64,000 nucleotides of DNA, from positions 32,466,199-32,530,198 of the forward strand of contig OZ026840.1 of NCBI GenBank assembly GCA_964023205.1, written 5' to 3'. The DNA comes from Lutraria lutraria. Lineage: Eukaryota > Mollusca > Bivalvia > Venerida > Mactridae. The position numbers were made by a program, and so were the translations under genes. How positions within the stretch are numbered: the stretch's first letter is position 1; each line of letters starts with the position of its first letter. The notes below the pieces were generated by a model, which saw only the letters and a program-made list of their open reading frames with translations, searched no databases and was not told the origin of the DNA. Shown here one piece after another: positions 15,301-27,269 of this stretch.

Positions 15301-18300
15301 GAACAGATTTGGTATGGTATGGTTACTTTTGGTTTTATTACATTTCTAGAAATGACAGTTTGTGAGAAAAGTTCCTAGCGTCAAGATTTTTTGACAAATT
15401 AATTTTTTATTTTCTCCTTAAGCGTTGTTGGTACATCGATGCAACTTTACTTACAAGCAGTTGGCATGAACAAAAGTTGGTGGCAAGGTTGAATTTGCTG
15501 TGCTCTGCTTTCTTTTGACTTTATTGAAATTCTAGAAATAACCATTTCCGTGAAAAGTCTCCAAGAGTTGCTGAAAGTCTTTGATTTTCAATATCTCTAC
15601 CATTATTTGGTCTGCAGCATTGAAAATGCATATGCTAGTAATAGACATCAATGGAAATCAGTGCAGCAAAAGACTTGGCTATGCTACCTTTACTTTTGAG
15701 TTTATTATCATTTTAGAAATGGCAGTTTGAGAGAAAATTTGCTTGCGCGGACACTTTATGACAAATTTTTATCTTTCATTTACTCTTTAATTGTAGATAG
15801 TAGAAACATGGGACCATTACATACAAGTAGTGTGGATCAATGGAAATCTGTGATGAGAACAGATTTGGTATGGTATGGTTACTTTTGGTTTTATTACATT
15901 TCTAGAAATGACAGTTTGTGAGAAAAGTTCCTAGCGTCAAGATTTTTTGACAAATCTAATTTTTTATTTTCTCCTTAAGCGTTGTTGGTACATCGATGCA
16001 ACTTGACTTACAAGCAGTTGGCATGAACAAAAGTTGGTGGCAAGGTTGAATTTGCTGTGCTCTGCTTACTTTTGACTTTATTGAAATTCTAGAAATAACC
16101 ATTTCCGTGAAAAGTCTCCAAGAGTAGCTGAAAGTCTTTGATTTTCAATATCTCTACCATTATTTGGTCTACATCATTGAAAATGCACATGCTAGTAATA
16201 GACATCAATGGAAATCAGTGCAAGAAAAGGCTTGGTCATGCTACCTTTACTTTGGAGTTTATTGTCATTTTAGAAATGGCAGTTTGAGAGAAAATTTGCT
16301 TGCGCGGACACTTTATGACAAATTTTTATCTTTCATTTACTCTTTAATTGTAGATAGTAGAAACATGGGACCATTACATACAAGTAGTGTGGATCAATGG
16401 AAATCTGTGATGAGAACAGATTTGGTATGGTATGGTTACTTTTGGTTTTATTACATTTCTAGAAATGACAGTTTGTGAGAAAAGTTCCTAGCGTCAAGAT
16501 TTTTTGACAAATCTAATTTTTTATTTTCTCCTTAAGCGTTGTTGGTACATCGATGCAACTTTACTTACAAGCAGTTGGCATGAACAAAAGTTGGTGGCAA
16601 GGTTGAATTTGCTGTGCTCTGCTTACTTTTGACTTTATTGAAATTCTAGAAATTACCATTTCCGTGAAAAGTCTCCAAGAGTTGCTGAAATTCTTTGATT
16701 TTCAATATCTCTACCATTATTTGGTCTGCAGCATTGAAAATGCATATGCTAGTAATAGACATCAATGGAAATCAGTGCAGCGAAAGACTTGGCTATGCTA
16801 CCTTTACTTTTGAGTTTATTATCATTTTAGAAATGGCAGTTTGAGAGAAAATTTGCTTGCGCGGACACTTAATGACAAATTTTTATCTTTCATTTACTCT
16901 TTAATTGTAGATAGTAGAAACATGGGACCATTACATACAAGTAGTGTGGATCAATGGAAATCTGTGATGAGAACAGATTTGGTATGGTATGGTTACTTTT
17001 GGTTTTATAACATTTCTAGAAATGACAGTTTGTGAGAAAATTTCCTAGCGTCAAGATTTTTTGACAAATCTAATTTTTTATTTTCTCCTTAAGCGTTGTT
17101 GGTACATCGATGCAACTTTACTTACAAGCAGTTGGCATGAACAAAAGTTGGTGGCAAGGTTGAATTTGCTGTGCTCTGCTTACTTTTGACTTTATTGAAA
17201 TTTTAGAAATAACCATTTCCGTGAAAAGTCTCCAAGAGTAGCTGAAAGTCTTTGATTTTCAATATCTCTACCATTATTTGGTCTACAGCATTGAAAATGC
17301 ACATGCTAGTAATAGACATCAATGGAAATCAGTGCAAGAAAAGGCTTGGTCATGCTACCTTTACTTTTGAGTTTATTATCATTTTAGAAATGGCAGTTTG
17401 AGAGAAAATTTGCTTGCGCGGACACTTTATGACAAATTTTTATCTTTCATTTACTCTTTAATTGTAGATTGTAGAAAATGGGACCATTACATACAAGTAG
17501 TGTGGATCAATGGAAATCTGTGATGAGAACAGATTTGGTATGGTATGGTTACTTTTGGTTTTATTACATTTCTAGAAATGACAGTTTGTGAGAAAAGTTC
17601 CTAGCGTCAAGATTTTTTGACAAATCTAATTTTTTATTTTCTCCTTAAGCGTTGTTGGTACATTGATGCAACTTTACTTACAAGCAGTTGGCATGAACCA
17701 AAGTTGGTGGCAAGGTTGAATTTGCTGTGCTCTGCTTACTTTTGACTTTATTGAAATTCTAGAAATAACCATTTCCGTGAAAAGTATCCAAGAGTTGCTG
17801 AAAGTCTTTGATTTTCAATATCTCTACCATTATTTGGTCTACAGCATTGAAAATGCACATGCTAGTAAAAGACATCAATGGAAATCAGTGCAAGAAAAGG
17901 CTTGGTCATGCTACTTTTACTTTTGAGTTTATTATCATTTTAGAAATGGCAGTTTGAGAGAAAATTTGCTTGCGCGGACACTTTATGACAAATTTTTATC
18001 TTTCATTTACTCTTTAATTGTAGATAGTAGAAACATGGGACCATTACATACAAGTAGTGTGGATCAATGGAAATCTGTGATGAGAACAGATTTGGTATGG
18101 TATGGTTACTTTTGGTTTTATTACATTTCTAGAAATGACAGTTTGTGAGAAAAGTTCCTAGCGTCAAGATTTTTTGACAAATCTAATTTTTTATTTTCTC
18201 CTTAAGCGTTGTTGGTACATCGATGCAACTTTACTTACAAGCAGTTGGCATGAACAGAAGTTGGTGGCAAGGTTGAATTTGCTGTGCTCTGCTTACTTTT

Positions 18301-19443
18301 GACTTTATTGAAATTCTAGAAATAACCATTTTCGTGAAAAGTCTCCAAGAGTAGCTGAAAGTCTTTGATTTTCAATATCTCTACCATTATTTGGTCTACA
18401 TCATTGAAAATGCACATGCTAGTAATAGACATCAATGGAAATCAGTGCAAGAAAAGGCTTGGTCATGCTACCTTTACTTTGGAGTTTATTATCATTTTAG
18501 AAATGGCAGTTTGAGAGAAAATTTGCTTGCGCTGACACTTTATGACAAATTTTTATCTTTCATTTACTCTTTAATTGTAGATAGTAGAAACATGGGACCA
18601 TTACATACAAGTAGTGTGGATCAATGGAAATCTGTGATGAGAACAGATTTGGTATGGTATGGTTACTTTTGGTTTTATTACATTTCTAGAAATGACAGTT
18701 TGTGAGAAAAGTTCCTAGCGTCAAGATTTTTTGACAAATCTAATTTTTTATTTTCTCCTTAAGCGTTGTTGGTACATCGATGCAACTTTACTTACAAGCA
18801 GTTGGCATGAAGAAAAGTTGGTGGCAAGGTTGAATTTGCTGTGCTCTGCTTACTTTTGACTTTATTGAAATTCTAGAAATAACCATTTCCGTGAAAAGTC
18901 TCCAAGAGTTGCTGAAAGTCTTTGATTTTCAATATCTCTACCATTATTTGGTCTGCAGCATTGAAAATGCATATGCTAGTAATAGACATCAATGGAAATC
19001 AGTGCAGCAAAAGACTTGGCTATGCTCCCTTTACTTTTGAGTTTATTATCATTTTAGAAATGGCAGTTTGAGAGAAAATTTGCTTGCGCGGACACTTTAT
19101 GACAAATTTTTATCTTTCATTTACTCTTTAATTGTAGATAGTAGAAACATGGGACCATTACATACAAGTAGTGTGGATCAATGGAAATCTGTGATGAGAA
19201 CAGATTTGGTATGGTATGGTTACTTTTGGTTTTATTACATTTCTAGAAATGACAGTTTGTGAGAAAAGTTCCTAGCGTCAAGATTTTTTGACAAATCTAA
19301 TTTTTTATTTTCTCCTTAAGCGTTGTTGGTACATCGATGCAACTTTACTTACAAGCAGTTGGCATGAACAAAAGTTGGTGGCAAGGTTGAATTTGCTGTG
19401 CTCTGCTTACTTTTGACTTTATTGAAATTCTAGAAATAACCAT
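12378..19443 (+). repeat. Higher-order satellite block, copy 2 (13 monomers)
   Basis: Second copy of the 13-monomer block, starting almost where copy 1 stops, so the two are in tandem. Every diagnostic site I compared is shared with copy 1, which implies very recent duplication by unequal exchange, ongoing conversion, or an assembly artefact. The following monomer (about 19486) is a different subtype from the one following copy 1 (12249), which fixes the end of the homology. Confidence 0.9.
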
Positions 19444-20146
19444 TTCCGTGAAAAGTCTCCAAGAGTAGCTGAAAGTCTTTGATTTTCAATATCTCTACCA
19501 TTATTTGGTCTACATCATTGAAAATGCACATGCTAGTAATAGACATCAATGGAAATCAGTGCAAGAAAAGGCTTGGTCATGCTACCTTTACTTTGGAGTT
19601 TATTATCATTTTAGAAATGGCAGTTTGAGAGAAAATTTGCTTGCGCGGACACTTTATGACAAATTTTTATCTTTCATTTACTCTTTAATTGTAGATAGTA
19701 GAAACATGGGACCATTACATACAAGTAGTGTGGATCAATGGAAATCTGTGATGAGAACAGATTTGGTATGGTATGGTTACTTTTGGTTTTATTACATTTC
19801 TAGAAATGACAGTTTGTGAGAAAAGTTCCTAGCGTCAAGATTTTTTGACAAATCTAATTTTTTATTTTCTCCTTAAGCGTTGTTGGTACATCGATGCAAC
19901 TTTACTTACAAGCAGTTGGCATGAACAAAAGTTGGTGGCAAGGTTGAATTTGCTGTGCTCTGCTTACTTTTGACTTTATTGAAATTCTAGAAATAACCAT
20001 TTCCGTGAAAAGTCTCCAAGAGTTGCTGAAAGTCTTTGATTTTCAATATCTCTACCATTATTTGGTCTACAGCATTGAAAATACACATGCTAGTAATAGA
20101 CATCAATGGAAATCAGTGCAAGAAAAGGCTTGGTCATGCTACCTTT

Positions 20147-21080
20147 GAATCGAAAGTATATGTATGTAACTAGTTGAAATTTACTGTAAGTGTAAATTTA
20201 TTTGATCTGCAACATAAATGTACTTGAGAGAATCAACAGGATCAGGGCTCTTCTTTGACCCTTAAAATGGCACTTTGACTTGAAATTTGCAAAATAAGGT
20301 TTTTGACTCAAAGGGTCAAATTTATTATTACATTAGTAGGAAATTTTGTTGACTTTAAATTTCTATCAGCTAAGGGGTAAATTTAGGCTAAGGCTCAAAA
20401 GTCTTATACTGGTCACAAAGACAATTCAGTCTTCACAAATAATTTTTTCAATGACCTGACATTCAGTCTTCTGAAGGCATACATTTTACCAGACCAAATG
20501 AACTTTTAACAGACCGATTCTTAATCTGTTTTTGCATGATCAAATGTTGTTTCTAGAATATTTATGAAAGTCTATTTCTTACACATTATATGTTTCATAT
20601 GATGGTTTTATTATGATTAACATAAATTCTTTACCATATACTAGTGAAACATTAGAAGTCAGTTCTGCATTTTAGACAATCAATTAGCTCACAATTTCAC
20701 TGAACCATCGTTCTGGTGATCCGTGTCTTCAGATATGTGGCTATATTCGAAGACTGTATTAGAGATTTCTCATACCATGGCTAATTTACCTTACTTCATT
20801 TATGATAATTATTAAAAAATATTCTTGGTATTCTCACTTAATAGAATAATTCAAAGCCATAACATACAGGTTAGTTAAAAAACTTTGAACAGTCTTGTTA
20901 TAATGCAATCATTTCTTTTTAAAATGCTTGGAATACCCTTTGAGTTTCAAATTACAAGATGCTACAAAACTTGGCATCAGAAGGCCTAAGCTATGCCCCA
21001 TGTACATTATGTGATTGTAGGACATAATCCCCCTCTGTATAACTGGAAAAGGTAGCTCATTTTCTTCTTAATCAGTATAG
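20147..21080. other. Satellite flank, no gene recognised
   Basis: AT-rich, apparently single-copy sequence directly after the satellite break. I see no long open frame and no transposon motif. Short 'aaagggtcaaatt'-type stretches at 20270-20400 are the only local redundancy. Confidence 0.5.
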
Positions 21081-21082
21081 TA

Positions 21083-21765
21083 CAGTGTAACTTTTGAAAT
21101 CCGGACCCTCTGAAATTCGGACGATTTTATTGGTCCCGAAATATCCCCTCTATATTCAATGTAAATTAGACTTCTGAATTCCGACACTTCTGAATTTCGG
21201 ACAATAATTTCATACATTTTGGTGCATTTTTACTTCCAAAATCCGGACAGTGCAGAAAGTGTCATCCTGAATTAGTTCTGCGATTATAAACCCTGAGGCA
21301 AAATGTCTTTGTCCCCTCTTTCAGTTGTTTACCAATCAGTAGTGTTCGTTGATTTTGACATGTGTTAGAGTCACAATATGTCAATCTACAATGAACCACT
21401 TTTACTGAAATACATTCCCAAATATTTACACTCGATTAAAAATTTTGACTGGTCATTCTTGTATTTTTAGTTGTAAGTAAAATTGTATTTTTGTTATCTA
21501 ACTTTCCAGAAAATATTAGATTTTGAATAATTAATAAATCTTATAAATGGTTATCTTTTATTTTTGCATCATGTCTCAGTGAATAAACACTATATTGTAA
21601 AATGCATAAATTAAATGATGATGTCCCTATTTTCACCATGAAGAACCTGTGGTGTTTAACATCTGTACTTGTTGTGATAATTTCTGACTTCTGAATTCTG
21701 GAAGCTTCCAAAATACAGACATTTTGATCAGTCCCATGGGTGTCTGGATTTCAGAAGTTACACTG
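21083..21765. mobile_element. Non-autonomous pogo/Tigger-like element, 683 bp
   Basis: The left terminus starts CAGTGTAACTTTTGAAATCC and the right terminus is the complement of CAGTGTAACTTCTGAAATCC. Both are bounded by TA dinucleotides (21081-21082 and 21766-21767), the target duplication expected for Tc1/mariner/pogo elements. Subterminal repeats of 'gaaat(t)ccggac' occur at 21099, 21112, 21174 and 21190. I see no transposase frame; the minus frame crossing 21633-21863 runs through the terminus and is not coding. Confidence 0.8.
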
Positions 21766-21810
21766 TACACTGTTTGTATTAATATTTTATGTTTGTTAGA
21801 CCTACAATAT

Positions 21811-21879
21811 TTGTTCTCTTTATTTGCAGGTGAGTGTTGCATATGTGAGCGTTTCATGTGCAAGATGACGCTGTTGTAG
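21811..21879 (+). other. Strong splice acceptor abutting GTGAGT; possible terminal exon or recursive splice site
   Basis: A pyrimidine-rich tract, ttgttctctttatttgcag, ends at 21829 and is followed directly by GTGAGT. Read as an acceptor, the downstream sequence opens as (x)ECCICERFMCKMTLL with a stop at 21877-21879. Read as an acceptor fused to a donor, it matches the ratchet-point arrangement used in recursive splicing of long introns. I cannot choose between these, and no neighbouring plus-strand exon supports either. Confidence 0.3.
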
Positions 21880-22787
21880 TAGATTGGATAGCTTATTGAA
21901 CTCTTCCTAGATACCTAGGAAACCATTGAACTTCAGATGCCACATTCAGAAGGTCAGATGCCATATGATGGCAAATGTACTGCGAGTTTAAGGTGAAATT
22001 GTCACATCTGATTATATGAATTTAGAAGTAGCTGTGTTTCCTGACCCATTTACACTACAGACAACAAGAAGTGGTACTGATGTATCAGTCATTAGAGAAC
22101 TGATTTGTATAGACTTTCCCAAATTTTCAATGACAAAATGAATTCCTCAGAACATTTGAGATAATGTTACTATAAATCTTTGGACAAATACATTAACACT
22201 CTGTTCTATTTAATACTTTTATTTAGTACATGTACTTTAATATGTTTATATACTGATCGAAGGTATGTGTAACTTAGTATCACTGTAACCTTTAGACGGT
22301 TATTAAGGTATATATTTAGAAAAGTTCAAAATTTTAATGTTTGATAATATTATTACTAGGCTGTTCAAACTTTTAAAAGTAATTGACAGCTATTTGATTA
22401 TCTATGAGTATTCTAGTAATTTAAACTATTAACTTTCATTTTTTAAAGTTTAATTCTCATATGATTATGGATAGTGCAAAAGGTGACTTAAAAAGCATTA
22501 TGTACTTTACTTGGTGTTCTGCATAATTAAGTCCTTTATTCATTGATGTGCATATTTTGTCCTCTACGTTGTTACCTTAATGTAAATTATACCTGGCATT
22601 GACCTTCAATGTCCTTATTTTCAAGGTAAAATAGAAGCAAATTTCTTTTTTTCCCAATCTTGTGCTTGTTGGCCATCTTATATTGTTACTGGTATCTTTT
22701 GAACATTCTAGATTGCTTCTAAAACTTCACTCAAATAAACAATAGAGTGCTAGTGCTAGATACTGAGCATATTTTATCAGATTTATT
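21880..22787. other. AT-rich sequence, nothing recognised
   Basis: No convincing reading frame or repeat structure. It could be 3' untranslated or intronic sequence if the acceptor at 21829 is used. Confidence 0.4.
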
Positions 22788-23275
22788 AGTCCCCTGTCAT
22801 ACCGGAGGGGACTATAGTGTTTGTTGTCGTCAGTCTGTCCTTCCGTCCGTCCATCTGTCTGTCTGTCCGAAGTGGTTTCCGGATGATAACTTCAGTTAGA
22901 ATTGACGGATTTCAATGAAAGTTGGTATATGGATAGCTTAGGGCATTACCTAGAGTGGGATTGCATTTATTATCAATAGGTCAACCATCTAGGTCACTGT
23001 TACTAAAAAAAGAAATTTGGTTTCCGGATGATAACTTCAGTTAGGGGTGATGAATTTCAATGAAAATTTGGTGTATGGATAGCTTAGGGGATAACCTAGA
23101 GTAGGATTACATTTGGGTCAATATGTCAAATATCTAGGTCACTGAAATTTGGTTTCCGGATGATAATTTAAGCTGGCTCGCTCATTTAGACAAATTATCA
23201 TCATTAAAAAATCTAGACAGATGGTGCTGTATAAACATCAGCTAACATTCCAGTGATATGTGCTGGCAGGGGACT
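22788..23275 (+). mobile_element. Short dispersed repeat (MITE-like) with internal duplication
   Basis: Starts agtcccctgtcataccgg and ends ggcaggggact, so the tips are inverted (AGTCCCCTG...CAGGGGACT). A (GTCTGTC)n-like stretch follows at about 22836-22870. The segment starting ggtttccggatgataact is repeated at about 22873, 23019 and 23153 (units of ~146 and ~134 bp, the third truncated). Similar 'gaggggactatagtgtttg' elements are abundant in bivalve genomes (recollection of the family type, not a search). No protein is encoded. Confidence 0.75.
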
Positions 23276-23611
23276 TGTATTGCATGCAATACTGACTGTA
23301 AGCTTGTTTTTTCAAAAATATTTGATACATTTTTATATGACACACATTACTATTATGGTTTACAGATTTTGCCGGTTATGATGTGATTTGGCAAAAAAAA
23401 TCCTAGTAATTTGTTCATCTTTGGTTAATTAGGTACATGTACTGTTATACAAGTTATAAAGTGTTATTAGTAATGTTATACATAACATTTTTTACTTTAT
23501 TTGAGTAGTTTTCATCATTTTCATAAGATGCACATTAAACACTGGTATATAAATTTTGCTTGTTAAAATGTTCAGTGCATGTCAATTATTGGAGTATTTG
23601 ATAATACTAGT

Positions 23612-23774
23612 CAGTTCTGTGATATTGGCCACTTAAGAAATAAATGAAGGCCATTCTTATGAAAACAGTCATTGATTATTCAGAACAGAATGACCCCTGA
23701 ATACAGGTTACCTGTCAATAAAGGCCACATCGTGTTTTCCCAAGGCTAACCTTAAATGTACACAGACTTGACTG
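23612..23774. mobile_element. Short TA-flanked MITE, copy 1
   Basis: Ends ...gacttgactg followed by TA, and starts cagttctgtg. Internally it has 'acaggttacctgtcaataaa', which is shared with the element at 36556-36717 in inverted form ('tttattgacaggtgacctttat'). The pair supports one small pogo-like family, but the left boundary here is uncertain. Confidence 0.5.
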
Positions 23775-23776
23775 TA

Positions 23777-25605
23777 TGTACCTTTGCAGTGATTGAATAG
23801 GTTAAATGAAGGTCTAAGTGAGATTGGTTGAAATATACCTTGTCCATGCTTTTCTATTTAGAGTCATGGGCTTGACTCAAACATCAAATTTACACTTAAC
23901 AGATTCAGATCAGATTCACATGTCATCCTAAACAGACTGAGACACTACCTCTAGGAAAATACTTTTTTCTGTCTTAGTCCAGTAGCTTGCAGTGTAAACT
24001 TTTATATTGTGAGCACACTGGGGGTCACATTTTTAGCTGTTGAGATTTTTTTTCAAAATCCATATTTGTTGTTTATTTCCAAGATTTGAAACCATATAAC
24101 AGGCTGGTCCCCCAAAAAGGTCAAACTTAAAGAGTTGCTAAGGTATATAAAATGTCAAATAATTCCAGTTGACCAATAATTTTGTTTCTTTAGTCGCATG
24201 AAGACGACGCTTTTTACGCTAATGACCTCGATCATTTCTTTTCATGACTGAGTTTTGAAAATTCACAAGCTTAATGTTCTAAATGAATGGATATTGTATT
24301 GAGTCAGGTATGTGATCTTCAAAACTTACAGTTAAATTTTTGCAATCCCTTAGTAAATGATTACTGCTGACATTCCAAAAAACTTTAATTGACGTAAATA
24401 ATGAAATTCAGGTCTTTTATTATTTCACAGATAGCTGATATCTGTTGATTTTTGACTCAATGATAAATGATCAATACGATGATTAATTGAAATAATTTCA
24501 TTTTACCTTGATGTGTATGTACAGTGATGTACATATACATTTTCTTTAGATCAACTTGTAGTCATTTTACTGTTCTTATTCTTCTTACCAACATTATAGT
24601 ATTACACTCTGTTATTTCTAATTACTGTTTTTGTAATACACTCATCATTTTATATGTTGTAATTATACAATTGCTGATTGAACAAAGTTTGAGATTAAGG
24701 CACCCTTATATGCTTACATCAATGCTTTTGTTTTCCATATGCTCCTACATTATTAACTAATTTTTCCTGTATTTTACTTGAATGTGTTGTTAAATATATT
24801 ATAGATACTGATAATAACAAATAACGTGCCATTGTTAAATATCTGCCTAAATTTAAACTGTTGGTTGTCATGATAAAAAAACACAATTTGTTGAAGGTTG
24901 TACAATTATATTTTAATCTTCTTTCCAATAAGGTTTATGTATATTTACTTGCAAAGAGTGCAGATATCTAGAAATACATTGATATCAATTTTTTTTAAAC
25001 TTCAAAATGCATTGAATTTACTCAAGAAATTTAAAAGAAAGTATCTGCATTTCTTTTGCAAGTTGGTATATTATTTACAAAAAAATCTTCTTTTTTTTTC
25101 AATATGCTTCTACCTAATTAAGTATATTGTCATTCTATTCAGCTGTCTGTGCTACTGACTTGGACAAACGTGTAATGGTAAACTAGCAACTATACTGATG
25201 ATTACTGCATCTATTAGCCTTCTAGTGACAAGTGTTTCAACTTAATCACAAAACGTACACGTCATGATCATCCTTCACTGAATGGAGTTTTACCATAACT
25301 TTTCCTGTTTCTGTTCAAGATGGTAAAAAGTGGATTATACTCCTATGAAGATGAATGATACTATTTTAATGAAAGGCTGTTTATTCTTACATGTTCAGTG
25401 AATAGTGAATATCTTATACATGTAATTATAAAGTATGAATGGTTATGTCTAAATTGAAAAGTAAAGCACTATTAGCTGGTAGGTCAGTAATCAGTGATTA
25501 CATGTGTGAAGTATGAATGGTACAGTCAAAATTGAAAAGGCTAGAAACACTGCTTTAAAAGCTTTCAGTCAGTCATTGAAGTACCAGTGGTAACTACTGT
25601 CTTAA
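23777..25605. other. AT-rich sequence with one doubtful short exon
   Basis: Several open frames of 60-90 codons cross this region (for example 24524-24760 plus and 24898-25158 plus). They are made of Ile/Leu/Phe/Tyr runs typical of AT-rich chance frames. The only item of note is the acceptor-led frame at 24194. Confidence 0.5.
24194..24247 (+). CDS. Possible terminal coding exon
   Basis: A good acceptor (aattttgtttctttag ending at 24193) is followed by a frame reading SHEDDAFYANDLDHFFS and a TGA stop at 24245-24247. The stretch is richer in G+C than its surroundings. A second frame is also open (RMKTTLFTLMTSIISFHD), so the phase is not determined. No upstream exon was found to pair with it. 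Product unknown. Confidence 0.2.
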   Translation, partial: SHEDDAFYANDLDHFFS

Positions 25606-25609
25606 AAGA

Positions 25610-25915
25610 GCTTCACTGTTTCCAGGTGACTGTAACTTTCAACAGCAATCCCAACTTCAGCACTTTCAGTGCTTTGATTCTACTTAACAATTACGTGACG
25701 CCTCTTACATTCGCATTGAAAAATAGTACCACTTGTTGTATACAGTATAACAGTATAAGTATACATTGCAGACTGCAGTTTTGATAAAAGTTGGATATAT
25801 ATTGCAGGATTAAAACTGTAAAACTAAGTATAGTAATTTAGTATTCATCCGCACAAAAGTTGCATTCATAAATTTTTTTAGGTAACAAAATTTTATACAT
25901 ATTGAAGATAGCTTT
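25610..25915 (+). repeat. Dispersed segment, homologous to 63540-63800
   Basis: Shares 'aatagtaccacttgttgtata', 'tttgataaaagttgga', 'atatattgcagg' and 'gtattcat' in the same order with 63603-63780 near the other end of the window, with small indels. The frame open in the distal copy is broken here. Probably two copies of an unclassified dispersed element, or an old segmental duplicate. Confidence 0.6.
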
Positions 25916-27266
25916 ATAATATACACAGGGATTGAAAACTGCCGATTTATTCTAAATGTGATCTTTGGTTTGGCCGTGCATGCTCACTGACTTCTATTCG
26001 AAGGCGCTTGCAACAAAATCATCGTCGTTTTACACACAATGATAGTTTATAAACAACAAATTAACACAAGAAAGCTGGCACAATCGATTTTAGCTTGTAT
26101 TAACTTCAATATTTTGTTTTAGTTAAATTCATTTCTGACATTTGACATATTCGGCTATAAAAATTGATGTGTCAGAGGCTATTCAATCAATCATGTACAA
26201 TACTACACAGACAGCCAAGAGACTACAATGTTGTATTAGACTTAATACACTACAACCACGTTCTCTGGTAAGATCCGTCAATTCGTGTACGATTTAAATA
26301 AATCAAACCAAAGTGCTGAAAGTTGTCAGGGGCGGCTTCTCCTGTAACAAAGCATTAAAAATCCGCAGGAGGAAACCTTCATGATATCATACATAAAATG
26401 TAGCCACAGACGTAGCAGTACCTTAGTTTACCCGGAGCAGAACCAAATTAGTTCACTTATGTCTGTTTACAAGTCGATTTCTCCGCTATAAAATGGACAA
26501 TAACAAAATCATTTTGTCAAAGTATGCAGTAAACATTGCAGTTTATGATTATATTTCCAAACATACGCTTTATTATGCTTTAAGACTGTAAATAGTCGGC
26601 AAACAGCATATAGAAAACTATAGTAGTACTTTGGGGTGTATTAATTGTGGCTTCCATAGTTAAACAGTTGCTGAATCATCGTCTAGAACGTCTGCTGTTA
26701 CTTCCTGAAATAAGATGAAAAGCTATTTTGAACCCCAGCAATAATTTACGAGCAGTTTTACGCCTCTTCCAAACACAATTTTGTACCGTCCGTAGCACAT
26801 TCAACCCATTCGCACGAGTTTCTCGTGTGTCCATTTGTATCACCCGTGAACATTTGTTGGTTTAGATACATTTTGTGTAAAACAGACCTGTGTAAGATTC
26901 GAATAAAAATGTGGCCATGTGACTCATAAAATTTGGTAATTTATACGATGCGGCGGGACAAGACAGCTGTCATTGTTTGATAATACAGAATGTTTCTGAT
27001 GAGAATTTGTTCCAAGATGTGTACAGTTTTGGAATGTTGCGACAACTGTATAGACAGGTAAATTTGTTATTTTGTAATATACTGTAATAAGCTTTCATTC
27101 ACGTGACGGCTAAGCTTCCTATTATAACATATCATATGTATGGCGTTGCACGTGGTTTTCTAATGAGTAATAAAATACTGTACAATAAAATGTCTCATGT
27201 TGTAAAGCAGTGCCGGGTCAGCAGTTTATTTCGGCCAGTTGCTATTCACAGCTAATGTTACTTTGT
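25916..27266. other. No gene recognised
   Basis: Mixed-composition sequence without long open frames. A TATAAAA-like string occurs at about 26487, but nothing downstream supports a promoter call. Confidence 0.4.
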
Positions 27267-27269
27267 TAA

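Larger units (their letters stand above)
1..20146 (+). repeat. Satellite array, ~557-bp monomer, ~36 copies
   Basis: Monomers begin (arbitrary phase) at about 1, 558, 1114, 1671, 2228, 2785, 3341 and so on to 20044, each 556-557 bp. The array breaks off inside a monomer at about 20146 and continues past the left edge. Within a monomer the motif AGAAAT(G/A)(G/A)C recurs at 127, 316 and 503, then at 684 in the next monomer. Steps of 189, 187 and 181 bp show that each monomer is a trimer of diverged ~186-bp subrepeats. Open frames of 64, 104 or 123 codons recur in every copy, but stops and frameshifts vary (TGA/GGA alternation near monomer position 108; TAG at 6874; 4-bp change near 4664), so I read it as non-coding. 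Function (centromeric, heterochromatic) is not shown by the sequence. Confidence 0.97.

Noticed and set aside
139..19819. Dozens of 64/104/123-codon plus-strand frames as a repeated gene family
   Set aside because: They are one frame of a tandem satellite monomer; length depends on single-base stop variants, and variation shows no coding pattern.
24524..25158. Overlapping hydrophobic ORFs as membrane proteins
   Set aside because: Ile/Phe/Tyr/Leu composition follows the local AT content; overlapping on both strands, no motif.
26460..26500. TATA-box promoter at 'ccgctataaaatgg'
   Set aside because: A single AT-rich match with no downstream exon or start codon context.
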